16,720 bases of DNA from Verrucomicrobiota bacterium (GCA_003217965.1 QHNB01000221.1:1-16720), one strand, 5' to 3'. Positions 6,408 to 14,465 are shown, counted from the first letter of the stretch. The notes: generated by a model not told the origin, from the letters alone. Made by a program: numbers and translations.

Positions 6408-7693
6408 AGTTTCGGTTTTGGATCGCATTAATCGCGGAGCTGGCCCTTTTTGCTTCCCTCAATCTCTTTGATGATTGGACGCTGCAATTGATGCCGCTCA
6501 AGTTTGTCGCAGCGGCTATTGCCTGCGGTCTCGCTTATCTTCTGGCGACTGCCGAATTTGAGGCCAACGCAAAGAATTCGATCGCTCTATTTTGGGTGAC
6601 AACAATCTCGCTGCGTCTGCTCGCTTTACCCCTCGAACCCGCCAATGAAATTTGGCGTTATCAAGCGGATGGCGCGATGCAGCGTGCCGGGCTAAATCCG
6701 TACAAAACTTCGCCCGCCGATGCGGGCGATGCTTTAAAGATGGGCGATATTGCTCGCGTGCCCCGGCGCGATGAACCGGCTGCTTACGCGCCGGGCGCGG
6801 AAATTCTTTTTCGCGCAGTTCCCATGTCGGAAAGTGCTCTACTCTACAAAGTTATTTTTGCCACTGCCGACCTGCTCGCAGTCACGGTGTTACTGAGCTT
6901 GGTCGATCTTCGCACGGCAGCCTGGTTCGCCTGGAATCCGCTGGTTGCATACAGCTTTGCCGGTGCAGGACATTTCGACAGCATTATTTTGCTTGCGATC
7001 GTAGTACTGCTCGCTGCGCTGAAGTGGTTTGAGAAAAGCGAAAACACTAAGTCGCGCTGGAGCCATGCGATCGGCGCGGCAGTTGCCCTCGGTCTTGCGA
7101 TTTCATTCCGGCCCATCCTGATTGTTCTGCTGCTGCCGACGGCTCTGGCTCTTCGGGGCTATGCCATGACGCCGTTGCTTGGAATTCTCATCCCGTTCAT
7201 TGCTGGTCTCGCCATGGGGATTCCGAGTTTCGCCCAGTGGAATTTGTTCGGCGACTACGCTCAGGTAAGTCGGCTGAACGATTTGTCCTGGTGGATTTTG
7301 GAAGACACGTTTTGGCCAAATTTGCATCAGCAACATTATCGTTACGACGTCGTGATCATTGTCGTCTCGACAATTATCGCATTTGTATTCGTGCGAAATT
7401 GGAGGCGTGGAATGCTCTGGTCACTCGGTGCCGCAATCATTCTTGCGCCAGTCCTGCATGCCTGGTACGTGACTTGGATCCTGCCTCTCGCGACCTGGCG
7501 ACGGGCCTTTGGCTGGCATCTGCTCAGCGTCACGATTTTCGCTTATTACCTGTTTTTCAATCAACGAGGACTCTTTGCCATGGAATTGCCATGGCACGCG
7601 GATCCTTGGCTGCGCGGAATGATTATCTTGCCGGTCGTGTTCGCCGTGGTGATGCTGGCACGGCAAAGGTTATTGCGAAAACAATCAGGCTAG
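6404..7693 (+). CDS. GT-C type polytopic membrane glycosyltransferase
   Basis: This is a 429-residue hydrophobic protein with roughly ten membrane helices. It resembles GT-C enzymes of the GT87/mannosyltransferase kind, which move a sugar from a polyprenyl-phosphate donor onto a glycolipid or polysaccharide at the outer face of the membrane. Family-like marks are the first large loop with E-P-A-N-E-I-W-R-Y (78-86), RAGLNPY (94-100), FAWNPL (175-180), GHFDS (189-193) and the late LHAWYVTWILPLA (351-363). The GTG start overlaps the upstream stop (GTGA) and lacks its own ribosome site, so its translation depends on the fusion protein gene. Both probably act in one glycan pathway. The 3' end converges on the rluD-like gene with a 4-base overlap. 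The exact sugar and acceptor cannot be read from sequence. Confidence 0.8.
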   Translation: MKFRFWIALIAELALFASLNLFDDWTLQLMPLKFVAAAIACGLAYLLATAEFEANAKNSIALFWVTTISLRLLALPLEPANEIWRYQADGAMQRAGLNPYKTSPADAGDALKMGDIARVPRRDEPAAYAPGAEILFRAVPMSESALLYKVIFATADLLAVTVLLSLVDLRTAAWFAWNPLVAYSFAGAGHFDSIILLAIVVLLAALKWFEKSENTKSRWSHAIGAAVALGLAISFRPILIVLLLPTALALRGYAMTPLLGILIPFIAGLAMGIPSFAQWNLFGDYAQVSRLNDLSWWILEDTFWPNLHQQHYRYDVVIIVVSTIIAFVFVRNWRRGMLWSLGAAIILAPVLHAWYVTWILPLATWRRAFGWHLLSVTIFAYYLFFNQRGLFAMELPWHADPWLRGMIILPVVFAVVMLARQRLLRKQSG

Positions 7694-8616
7694 GGCAACA
7701 GTTCGCGCGTTGCGCTTTCAAAATCCGCCGGAAGGTCCGCCACAAGCCGCATGCGCGCTTTGGTCTGCGGGTGATCGAACGCGAGTTTCCACGCGTGCAA
7801 CATGGGACGCGGAAATTTTCCGGCGCGCGCGCCGGCGTACTCCCTATCTCCCAAAACTGGATGACCGAGATGTTGAAGATGGACCCGAATTTGGTGCGTG
7901 CGACCACTGTACAAACGGCACTCGAGTAGCGTCGCAGTCACTCCGCTGCGTACCACCTTAAAATCTGTGCGGGCTTCACGCCCGCCCTCCCGCGCGATCG
8001 CCATCCTCTTTCGGTGAACACGATGTCTCGCAATCGCGGCGTCGATGGTCCCGGAATGCCTCCGCAATTTTCCAGCGACGAGCGCGAGATAAATCTTCTC
8101 AACCGTGCGGTCGGCGAATTGACGGGAAAGATCGAGATGCGCAGCATCGTTCTTCGCGACGACCAGGCAACCACTTGTTCCTTTGTCGAGACGATGAACG
8201 ATTCCGGGCCGTTGCTTTCCGCCGATGCCGGAGAGATTTTTGCAATGACCAAGGAGCGCGTTTACGAGAGTTCCGCTGTTTCGGCCGGCGCCGGGGTGCA
8301 CCGACATTCCAGCTGGCTTATTGATCACAATCAAATCGTTATCCTCGAAGAGGACAGACAGGGCGATCGCTTCAGCTTGGAGGTCGAGTGATTCCGCGGG
8401 AGGCTCAATCAGAACGACGCGGTCGCCCAGACGAACGGTATCGCTCGGGCGCGGTACGGTTTCGTTTAGTTTAACCAGGCCATTACGAATGAAGCTTTGG
8501 ATTCGGGCCCGTGAAAACTCCGGCGCGTGTCGCACCAGAACGCGGTCCAGCCGTAACCCGTCGTCACTTGAGGTGACGGTGAATTTGCGAGTTTTCCCGC
8601 TGTGCGCCAGCGTCAT
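7690..8616 (-). CDS. rluD: RluA-family 23S rRNA pseudouridine synthase (RluD-like)
   Basis: The 308-residue enzyme isomerises uridine to pseudouridine in ribosomal RNA. Residues 10-75 form an S4 RNA-binding domain (LRLDRVLV...ARIQSFIRNGLVKLN). The catalytic domain runs from about 85 and includes VINKPAGMSVHPG (97-109), the signature HRLDKGTSG (141-149) with catalytic D144, and SGRTHQIRVH (237-246). S4 plus these motifs is the RluC/RluD arrangement. Length and the HPG segment favour RluD, which modifies the helix 69 loop, but substrate specificity is inferred. The start is ATG at 8614-8616 with AAGG a few bases upstream. Its stop TAG lies in the CTAG that also holds the stop of the convergent GT-C gene. 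It diverges from the ClpX-like gene across about 100 bases containing a dyad. Confidence 0.93.
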   Translation of the reverse strand: MTLAHSGKTRKFTVTSSDDGLRLDRVLVRHAPEFSRARIQSFIRNGLVKLNETVPRPSDTVRLGDRVVLIEPPAESLDLQAEAIALSVLFEDNDLIVINKPAGMSVHPGAGRNSGTLVNALLGHCKNLSGIGGKQRPGIVHRLDKGTSGCLVVAKNDAAHLDLSRQFADRTVEKIYLALVAGKLRRHSGTIDAAIARHRVHRKRMAIAREGGREARTDFKVVRSGVTATLLECRLYSGRTHQIRVHLQHLGHPVLGDREYAGARAGKFPRPMLHAWKLAFDHPQTKARMRLVADLPADFESATRELLP

Positions 8617-8639
8617 TGCCTTGGATCGGGCCGATGTTC

Positions 8640-8664
8640 TTTTGATGCAAACGCGCCATCAAAA
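8640..8664. promoter_or_regulatory. 8-bp inverted repeat in divergent promoter region
   Basis: TTTTGATG (8640-8647) and CATCAAAA (8657-8664) are perfect inverted repeats separated by nine bases (CAAACGCGC). They lie between the divergent rluD-like and ClpX-like genes. The half-site spacing fits a dimeric regulator contacting successive grooves. Low GC in the arms and the lack of a T-run argue against a terminator. The regulator is unknown. Confidence 0.45.
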
Positions 8665-8718
8665 TCGTGGTCACCGTTTACAGGTGGGAGGCGAGTGTTA
8701 GATTTTCGCTTTCATACC

Positions 8719-10311
8719 ATGGAGCAAAACCCGCCCTTCCCCTCGCCGGAAGAATTAAAATCTAAACTGTCCGAGTTCATGAAGTCGAACTTCGGCGATC
8801 GGGTTGCGTTTACGACCATGATGCAACCGGAAACAGCCGAAGCCGGCGGCGAAGAAAAACCGCCAAGCGAAGAAAGCGATGATTTCGATTTCCGATTCCT
8901 CCCGCGCGATATCAAGGCCCATCTCGATCGTTTTGTCATTAAGCAGGACGAGGCCAAAAAGGTGCTCTCGATCGCGGTTTGCGATCATTACAACCACGTG
9001 CAGTACGTGCGCCGGCTCGAAAAACAGGATCGGGCTCGCGCGGAAGAGACGGAGTATGCCAAGCAGAACGTTATCCTCGTTGGCCCAACCGGCGTCGGCA
9101 AAACCTACCTCATCAAACATATCGCCGATTTCATCAGGGTGCCCTTCGTCAAGGCGGATGCGACCAAATTCAGCGAGACCGGTTACGTTGGCGGTGATGT
9201 GGAGGATCTTGTCCGCGAATTAGTCCACAAAGCTGATGGGGATGTGAAGCGGGCGCAGTTCGGGATCATCTACATCGACGAAATCGATAAGATTTCGTCC
9301 GCTGGCAACATGATCGGGCGTGATGTGAGCGGCCGGGGCGTGCAGACGACCTTGTTGAAGTTGATGGAGGAAACGGAGGTGCCGTTGCGCAGCGCGATGG
9401 ATTTGCAGGGTCAAATCCAAGCGGCGCTGGAATTTCAAAGGCGTGGCAAATCGAGCCGGCAAACCATTAGTACCCGGGACATTTTGTTTGTTGTCAGTGG
9501 CGCTTTCGAACGATTGAAAGGCCAGGTTTCGCAGCGAATCGCGCGTGGTCAGATCGGATTCAGCGCAGAGCCGATTCGCGTCATGGACAACGAGCTCTTT
9601 CAGCACGTTACGACTGAGGACTTCATCGAGTTCGGCTTCGAACCGGAATTTATCGGGCGTTTACCGATCCGCGTCGTCTGTGAAGAGTTGTCTGCGAATG
9701 ATCTATTCAGCATCATGAAGTACTCCGAAGGGAGTTTGCTTCGCCAGTATGAACGCGCATTTCGTGCCTATGGCATTGAAATCAGCTTTGAAGATGAAGC
9801 GCTGCACTTGATGGCCGAGGCGGGCGCCAAAGAAAAAACCGGTGCCCGCGGATTGCTCACGGTATGGGAAAAATTGTTCCGCGATTTTAAGTTTTACCTC
9901 GCCGGATCAGGTCTCAGTCAGTTGAGGGTCACGGCCGAGCTGGTGCGTGAACCGAGACTTGTCCTCGATCGTTTGCTTGCAGAGGGGCATAAACACGAGG
10001 CAGTCGCCCTGGATCATCAGATTGACATATTCACAGAATCGTTTCGCAAACAGCACGATGTCGAGATCGTATTTGAGCAGGCCGCCCGCCAACGATTGGT
10101 CGAACGGGCCCAAGCCGAAAAAATGTCGATGATCGATCTGTGTGCCCATCTTTTTCGCGACTTTCAATTCGGTTTAAGTCTCGTCCGCAAAAATTCTGGT
10201 CAGAACAGGTTTTTCCTGCCTGTTTCTGCGATCGACTCACCCGATAAATTTTTGAGCGATTTGGTTGTCCAATCGTATTATCCTGCGCACGTAGAGAGCC
10301 AACCTGGATGA
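8719..10311 (+). CDS. ClpX-like AAA+ ATPase without zinc domain, with C-terminal extension
   Basis: The protein has 530 residues from the ATG at 8719. A GTG at 8695, three bases after GGGAGG, is a strong alternative giving 538; the ATG has no ribosome site. The AAA+ core follows ClpX closely: LPRDIKAHLD, Walker A GPTGVGKT (122-129), pore loop GYVG (155-158), Walker B IIYIDEID (183-190), sensor 1 FVVSGAF (257-263), arginine finger in EFIGRLP (310-316) and sensor 2 GAR (375-377). IGF at 279-281 lies where ClpX has its ClpP-binding loop. The four-Cys zinc domain of ClpX is absent; residues 1-60 are acidic and unrelated. The RKH pore-entry loop is not recognisable. After the normal ClpX end, residues 447-506 resemble the small domain at 352-411, each with a LFRDF segment. 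It is probably an unfoldase with specialised substrates, perhaps not a general ClpX. The stop overlaps the cyclase start (ATGA). Confidence 0.85.
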   Translation: MEQNPPFPSPEELKSKLSEFMKSNFGDRVAFTTMMQPETAEAGGEEKPPSEESDDFDFRFLPRDIKAHLDRFVIKQDEAKKVLSIAVCDHYNHVQYVRRLEKQDRARAEETEYAKQNVILVGPTGVGKTYLIKHIADFIRVPFVKADATKFSETGYVGGDVEDLVRELVHKADGDVKRAQFGIIYIDEIDKISSAGNMIGRDVSGRGVQTTLLKLMEETEVPLRSAMDLQGQIQAALEFQRRGKSSRQTISTRDILFVVSGAFERLKGQVSQRIARGQIGFSAEPIRVMDNELFQHVTTEDFIEFGFEPEFIGRLPIRVVCEELSANDLFSIMKYSEGSLLRQYERAFRAYGIEISFEDEALHLMAEAGAKEKTGARGLLTVWEKLFRDFKFYLAGSGLSQLRVTAELVREPRLVLDRLLAEGHKHEAVALDHQIDIFTESFRKQHDVEIVFEQAARQRLVERAQAEKMSMIDLCAHLFRDFQFGLSLVRKNSGQNRFFLPVSAIDSPDKFLSDLVVQSYYPAHVESQPG

Positions 10312-11558
10312 GAAGCTCATTCGTTCTCACCTTCGTCATCGGGATTGTGATCGCGATTATCGTTGCGGTCCTGCACGCGAGCGGAATCTTGCTGGCGCCG
10401 GAGACTTGGATCGCGAACTTGGTCGCGCCATTAGCGCCAGAGCGCGTCCTCCCGGCGGCATGGCAATACGCGTTTATCTTCCTACTCGCTCTTGCCGTGA
10501 CTTGGTTCACGATGGAAAACACGCGGCGCAATCGCATCGGATGGATCGTGATCGCAATTAGCGCCGAACTGCTGGCATTGATGTGGATATGCGCGCTTTA
10601 CCACGTGTCCTTTCAACCTTTATCTTGCATTCTCGCGGCCGGTTTGAGTTATGCCGGAGCGATGACTTATGTGGCGCTTTTCGCCCCACGACGCCTTGGC
10701 GGACTTGTTGCGGCTTTTCAGGGGAGGCTTTCGGATAATCAACTTTCGCGACTCCGCTCGGGTGAGATTGAATTCGAAGCAGTTGCGCAGAATTTCGAGG
10801 CCAGTGTGCTCGTATGCGATATTGCCAATAAATATGACCTTGCTGATACCTCAGAGCCGGGATCGATCGCGCAGACAAGCGAGACTTTTAATCGGCGTGC
10901 AAGCGAGATTTTGCTGAATGCCGGGGCATATTTGCAGGCAGCCGACGGCGAGGGAGTGGTGGCAATATTTGGATTTCCCGGCGGCGCTGCGGATCACGCG
11001 GAAAAGACGCTGCGGGCCGCGTTCGATTTGAAGCAGCTTTTCGCTGCTCCCCTGCAAAGCAGCAATGGCGAAAATCCGGTGAATGTCGGCGCCCACATTG
11101 GCATTAGCTCCGGCCCCCTCATTGCCGGACCAACGACAGAGAATCGCGATATTTTTGTAATGGGAGAGCCGATTGAACTCGCACGCCGGTTTTGCGTGGC
11201 CAATCGATTCTACGGCTCGCGCATTCTCATCGGCCCGCGCACGTTTGAGCTGGCCAACAACGCTTTCGTCGCCCGCCCGATCGATTTTCTGACCGGTGTG
11301 AGCGCGCAGGAGCGTCACGAAATTTACGAACCGCTGGCCGTGGCGGCCGATGCCCCCGGCGATTTGGTGGCGCGGCGTGATTCCTTTTGGAACGGTGTTG
11401 TTTTGTACCGCGAGAAACGCTGGGCCGAAGCTTATAACGAATTTCAGAAAGCGCGGGGGGCACCCGACGAAGAAGATGCACCGCTCAACTTGTACTTGCG
11501 CCGTCTGGAGCCGCTTGCCTTGCATCTGATGGAATCGCCGCGCGAAGAGCGATTTTGA
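10308..11558 (+). CDS. Membrane class III nucleotidyl cyclase-like protein with altered active site
   Basis: The 416-residue protein has four hydrophobic segments (about 6-26, 52-69, 77-97, 105-126), then a class III adenylate/guanylate cyclase domain (165-345), and a helical tail around 355-410. The cyclase fold is recognisable from ASVLVCDIANKYD (165-177), GEGVVAIFGFP (214-224), NVGAHIGISSGPLIAG (259-274) and DIFVMGEPIELARR (281-294). D171 matches the first metal ligand. However, the second metal Asp, normally in GDG, is E215. The GDAVN region reads GEPIE, so the usual Asp and the transition-state Asn are both Glu; R293 or R294 remains. It may make a cyclic nucleotide poorly or act as a nucleotide-sensing relic. 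There is no CHASE or other sensor domain beyond the helices. ATG overlaps the ClpX-like stop and the stop overlaps recR, so these three are probably co-translated. Confidence 0.75.
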   Translation: MRSSFVLTFVIGIVIAIIVAVLHASGILLAPETWIANLVAPLAPERVLPAAWQYAFIFLLALAVTWFTMENTRRNRIGWIVIAISAELLALMWICALYHVSFQPLSCILAAGLSYAGAMTYVALFAPRRLGGLVAAFQGRLSDNQLSRLRSGEIEFEAVAQNFEASVLVCDIANKYDLADTSEPGSIAQTSETFNRRASEILLNAGAYLQAADGEGVVAIFGFPGGAADHAEKTLRAAFDLKQLFAAPLQSSNGENPVNVGAHIGISSGPLIAGPTTENRDIFVMGEPIELARRFCVANRFYGSRILIGPRTFELANNAFVARPIDFLTGVSAQERHEIYEPLAVAADAPGDLVARRDSFWNGVVLYREKRWAEAYNEFQKARGAPDEEDAPLNLYLRRLEPLALHLMESPREERF

Positions 11559-12160
11559 GAAAAATCGACTATCCGCCGGCCCTGCGGGAGTTAATCGCAC
11601 AATTGCGCCAAATGCCGGGCGTAGGACCGCGCTCGGCCGAACGAATCGCACTCTGGATGGTTCAAGCGCGCCACGATCAGCCGGAGCAAATTTCGAAGGC
11701 CATCGCAAATACCCGACAAGCCATTCATCCGTGCAAACTCTGCGGTTTTTTTGCAGAAGAAGAGCTTTGCGAGATTTGCCGCGATACCTCTCGCCCGCGC
11801 GATGTTCTCTGCGTCGTCGAACAAGCCACTGACATTTTGCCCTTAGAGAGAACAAGCGCGTTTCGTGGGCGTTATCACGCACTCGGCGGTCGCATTTCGC
11901 CTCTCGATCACGTCGCGCCGGAGGATTTGCGGATCAGAGAGCTGCTAGATAGGGTCGAGACGGAAAAGTTCGCCGAAATTATTTTTGCGCTTGCGGCCGA
12001 TGTCGAAGGGGAAGCGACGACAAATTATTTAGTCGATCTATTGAAAGATAAGCCACCGACGCTGACCCGCATCGCGCACGGCTTGCCGGCGGGAGGAGGT
12101 CTTGAATCAGCCGACGAACTCACGCTTTACCAAGCTTTGACCGGTCGTACAAAATTGTGA
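11555..12160 (+). CDS. recR: Recombination mediator protein RecR
   Basis: RecR works with RecO and RecF to load RecA on single-stranded gaps during recombinational repair. The 201-residue length is normal. Seen in order: a helix-hairpin-helix with MPGVGPRSAERIA (20-32), a zinc finger with C60, C63, C72 and C75, a Toprim domain from about 82 (DVLCVVEQ, ALGGRISPLDHV, FALAADVEGEATTNYL), and the C-terminal RIAHGLPAGGGLESAD. The start is TTG at 11555, overlapping the cyclase-like stop as TTGA. The protein begins RKIDYPPALRELIAQL, the usual RecR N-terminus, so this start is credible. dnaX and the YbaB-type gene often found beside recR in other bacteria are not present here. Instead it is coupled to the cyclase-like and ClpX-like genes. 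Confidence 0.96.
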   Translation: MRKIDYPPALRELIAQLRQMPGVGPRSAERIALWMVQARHDQPEQISKAIANTRQAIHPCKLCGFFAEEELCEICRDTSRPRDVLCVVEQATDILPLERTSAFRGRYHALGGRISPLDHVAPEDLRIRELLDRVETEKFAEIIFALAADVEGEATTNYLVDLLKDKPPTLTRIAHGLPAGGGLESADELTLYQALTGRTKL

Positions 12161-12258
12161 CGACAGCCAATCGTGCCTGGTCGATCAGAGAAACGGTACC
12201 TATAAGGTTACGACGGCAGCGTTTTTGCTTTTGGATTTGAGGCAAATACCGTTTAACG

Positions 12259-13149
12259 ATGCCCTGCGCCAAAATTGATCCCACATTGCACCAGGCGCAG
12301 AAACCGCCTTGGATCAAAGTCCGGTTGCCATCGAATCCGGTTTTCTTTTCGACCAAAGCGCTCATTGCCGATTTACGGCTGCATACGGTTTGTGAGAGCG
12401 CGCAGTGCCCGAATCGCTGGGAATGCTGGAGTCAGGGAACGGCGACCATGATGATTGCCGGCGAACGATGTACCCGCGCATGTGGATTTTGCGCAGTGAC
12501 TACGGCGAAACCATTTGCCCTCGAAGAGGACGAGCCGCAACGCGTGGCCGAGGCGGTGAAGCGGCTCGGTCTTAAACATGTCGTCATCACTGCGGTCGCG
12601 CGCGACGATCTAAAGGATGGAGGCGCGAATCATTTTGCGCGCACGATCGCGGCCATTCGGGAAATGGACCCTTCGGTCATCATTGAAGTACTGGTCCCGG
12701 ATTTTCACGCCCAAGATTGGTGTATCCAAATTGTTCTGGATGCGGCGCCTGACATTTTCAATCACAACATGGAAACGATTGAGCGGCTAACGCCGCTGGT
12801 GCGTTCGCGCGCGAAGTACCGGACGTCACTGCTGGTTTTGAAACGGGCGAAGGAATTGTCGCCGAAAATCGTGACGAAGAGTGGCGTGATGCTTGGATTA
12901 GGCGAGCGCGAGCCAGAGCTTTTTCAAACAATGGACGATTTGCGCGACGTGGACTGTGAGGTGCTCACACTTGGCCAGTACCTGCGTCCGACGCCGCAGC
13001 ACCTACCCGTCGTCGAATACATCGAGCCGGATCGGTTTGCTAACTATGGCGATATCGCGCGAGCCAAGGGATTTCTGCACGTTGCTTCTGGCCCTCTGGT
13101 GCGCAGTTCCTATCACGCGGCCGATTTTAATCCGGTTGTTCGGCGGTAA
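12259..13149 (+). CDS. lipA: Lipoyl synthase
   Basis: LipA is a radical SAM enzyme that inserts two sulfurs into octanoyl groups on lipoyl domains of 2-oxoacid dehydrogenases and the glycine cleavage H protein. The 296 residues carry both iron-sulfur cluster sites. The auxiliary site is C45-x4-C50-x5-C56 in CESAQCPNRWEC. The radical SAM site is C71-x3-C75-x2-C78 in CTRACGFC. The C-terminal RSSY (282-285) supplies the serine ligand of the auxiliary cluster. Other family marks are TAVARDDLKDGGA, NHNMETI and LTLGQYLRPT. The ATG start lies 98 bases after recR with no strong ribosome site. TAATG joins it to the following GT2 gene. No lipB is in the window. Confidence 0.97.
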   Translation: MPCAKIDPTLHQAQKPPWIKVRLPSNPVFFSTKALIADLRLHTVCESAQCPNRWECWSQGTATMMIAGERCTRACGFCAVTTAKPFALEEDEPQRVAEAVKRLGLKHVVITAVARDDLKDGGANHFARTIAAIREMDPSVIIEVLVPDFHAQDWCIQIVLDAAPDIFNHNMETIERLTPLVRSRAKYRTSLLVLKRAKELSPKIVTKSGVMLGLGEREPELFQTMDDLRDVDCEVLTLGQYLRPTPQHLPVVEYIEPDRFANYGDIARAKGFLHVASGPLVRSSYHAADFNPVVRR

Positions 13150-13841
13150 TGGACGGCATTGGGGACCGTTCGAGAGTCGCCGCGGTCATTCCCGCCTACC
13201 AAGAAGAAAAACACGTCGCCCAAGTCGCCTGTCGTGTTCGGGCTCAACTGGAACACGTGCTCGTCGTTGATGATGGCTCGACTGATGCAACGGCAGAGAG
13301 AGCGCGGCATGCGGGAGTGGACGTCATCGTGCATCCGCAAAATCGCGGGAAAGGCGAATCGATCAAAACCGGACTACGCTACTGGCTGGACCGCGACATC
13401 GATTACGTCGTGTTGCTCGACGCTGATGGTCAACATTTGCCCGAGGAAATCATGCGGTTCATCGAGGCGGCCGAGCAGAACAATGCGAAGATTTTCGTCG
13501 GCACCCGCATGAATGACGTTACTTCGATGCCATGGGTACGCCGCCTTGTGAATCGCTATATGAGCGACAAAATTAGCCGGGCGTGTGGTCAGCGGATTCC
13601 CGATACCCAATGCGGGTTCCGCATGTTGCATCGAGACGTCATTCCTGAATTATTAGGCGGGACAAATCGCTTCGATTACGAAACCGAAATGCTGATTATT
13701 GCCAGCCGCAGCGGTTATCGAATCGCTGCCGTCCCAATCACCACCGTTTACTCGGACGAAGTAAGCAGCATTCATCCGGTGCGTGATACAATTCGGTTTT
13801 TCAAGTTGATGCGCCGGTACGGGAGCGCAAAAACGGCCTAA
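13149..13841 (+). CDS. Small GT2 glycosyltransferase, DPM1/polyprenyl-phosphate sugar synthase-like
   Basis: This is a 230-residue family 2 glycosyltransferase of the dolichol/polyprenyl-phosphate mannose synthase type. It shows AAVIPAYQEE (11-20), VVDDGSTDAT (39-48), NRGKGESIKTGL, LLDADGQH (89-96, the metal-binding DxD), DTQCGFRML (152-160) and FDYETEML (175-182). There are no C-terminal membrane helices, so it is the single-domain form that acts at the cytoplasmic membrane face. It probably makes a polyprenyl-phosphate hexose, the kind of donor used by GT-C enzymes such as the one at 6404-7693; that link is inferred. The start overlaps the lipA stop by one base (TAATG). The stop overlaps the convergent unknown gene inside CTAA. 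Confidence 0.88.
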   Translation: MDGIGDRSRVAAVIPAYQEEKHVAQVACRVRAQLEHVLVVDDGSTDATAERARHAGVDVIVHPQNRGKGESIKTGLRYWLDRDIDYVVLLDADGQHLPEEIMRFIEAAEQNNAKIFVGTRMNDVTSMPWVRRLVNRYMSDKISRACGQRIPDTQCGFRMLHRDVIPELLGGTNRFDYETEMLIIASRSGYRIAAVPITTVYSDEVSSIHPVRDTIRFFKLMRRYGSAKTA

Positions 13842-14359
13842 AGAAGTCCCCGTCGCTGAAAATCACCGAGATTGTTTCCGGCCGAGCGTTCGATCATTTC
13901 GATCGTAAATTTGAGCAAGCAGACTTCCCAGGCCTCATCCACACCCTGAATAATGGCGCCACGCGGATCAGCTCCGCTTTCGACTCTGCGTCGGGTCCGT
14001 TCGATGACGGATTGTAACGACGCGCTTACCGTTTCTTCGGCAACGGCAGACTTGCGGAACTGAAAACCATAGCGAAGCACCGCGATCTGCCGCGCGCGCT
14101 CGCGCAATCGTTCGACATATTGCTGTGCCTTCTCGCCAAATCCTTCCAGCAATAGTCGCGAGAAATATTCCGGGCTGAGTATTTGCGGGCGCTCGGCATC
14201 GATACGACCAGTGCGGACGCGCACCTGATCGACGCGATCCATCAATTCCGAGATCAAATGAAACTCGAAACTGGTTGTGCCAAAGGTCGCGATTTGCCGT
14301 TCCGGCGCGAGAATTACCTGGGTATTCTCCAGCGCGTATTCAATATCGTCCTGCTTCAA
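13838..14359 (-). CDS. Conserved-looking hypothetical protein, soluble and helical
   Basis: I do not recognise this 173-residue protein. It has no membrane segment, signal peptide or cysteine-rich motif (one Cys, near the C-terminus). It is rich in Arg, Glu and Leu. Predicted helices include TSFEFHLISELMDRVDQVRV (29-48) and QQYVERLRERARQIAVLRY (79-97). Distinctive stretches are ERPQILSPEYFSRLLLEGFG and GADPRGAIIQGVDEAWEVCL. Regular coding composition and tight packing against the neighbouring GT2 gene (4-base stop overlap) support it being real. The start is TTG at 14357-14359, with an in-frame TGA eleven codons upstream and no clear ribosome site. It lies downstream of the rarD-like gene on the same strand. 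Confidence 0.72.
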   Translation of the reverse strand: MKQDDIEYALENTQVILAPERQIATFGTTSFEFHLISELMDRVDQVRVRTGRIDAERPQILSPEYFSRLLLEGFGEKAQQYVERLRERARQIAVLRYGFQFRKSAVAEETVSASLQSVIERTRRRVESGADPRGAIIQGVDEAWEVCLLKFTIEMIERSAGNNLGDFQRRGLL

Positions 14360-14465
14360 GATACTGGGGGCGAAGATACTACGGCAGGGTCAAGATGCAA
14401 TCCGGGCGGGACGTTTTCATCTCGAGAAGGGAGAAAGACTAGCTTTTAAATCAAAACGACGTCAC

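Noticed and set aside
8602..8718. N-terminal extension of the ClpX-like protein to 8602
   Set aside because: It would overlap the rluD-like start and the dyad, has no ClpX similarity, and better starts exist at 8695 and 8719.
12195..12210. TATAAG as a -10 box for lipA
   Set aside because: The hexamer at 17 bases upstream (TGGTCG) is far from a -35 box, and sigma factor preferences in this organism are unknown.
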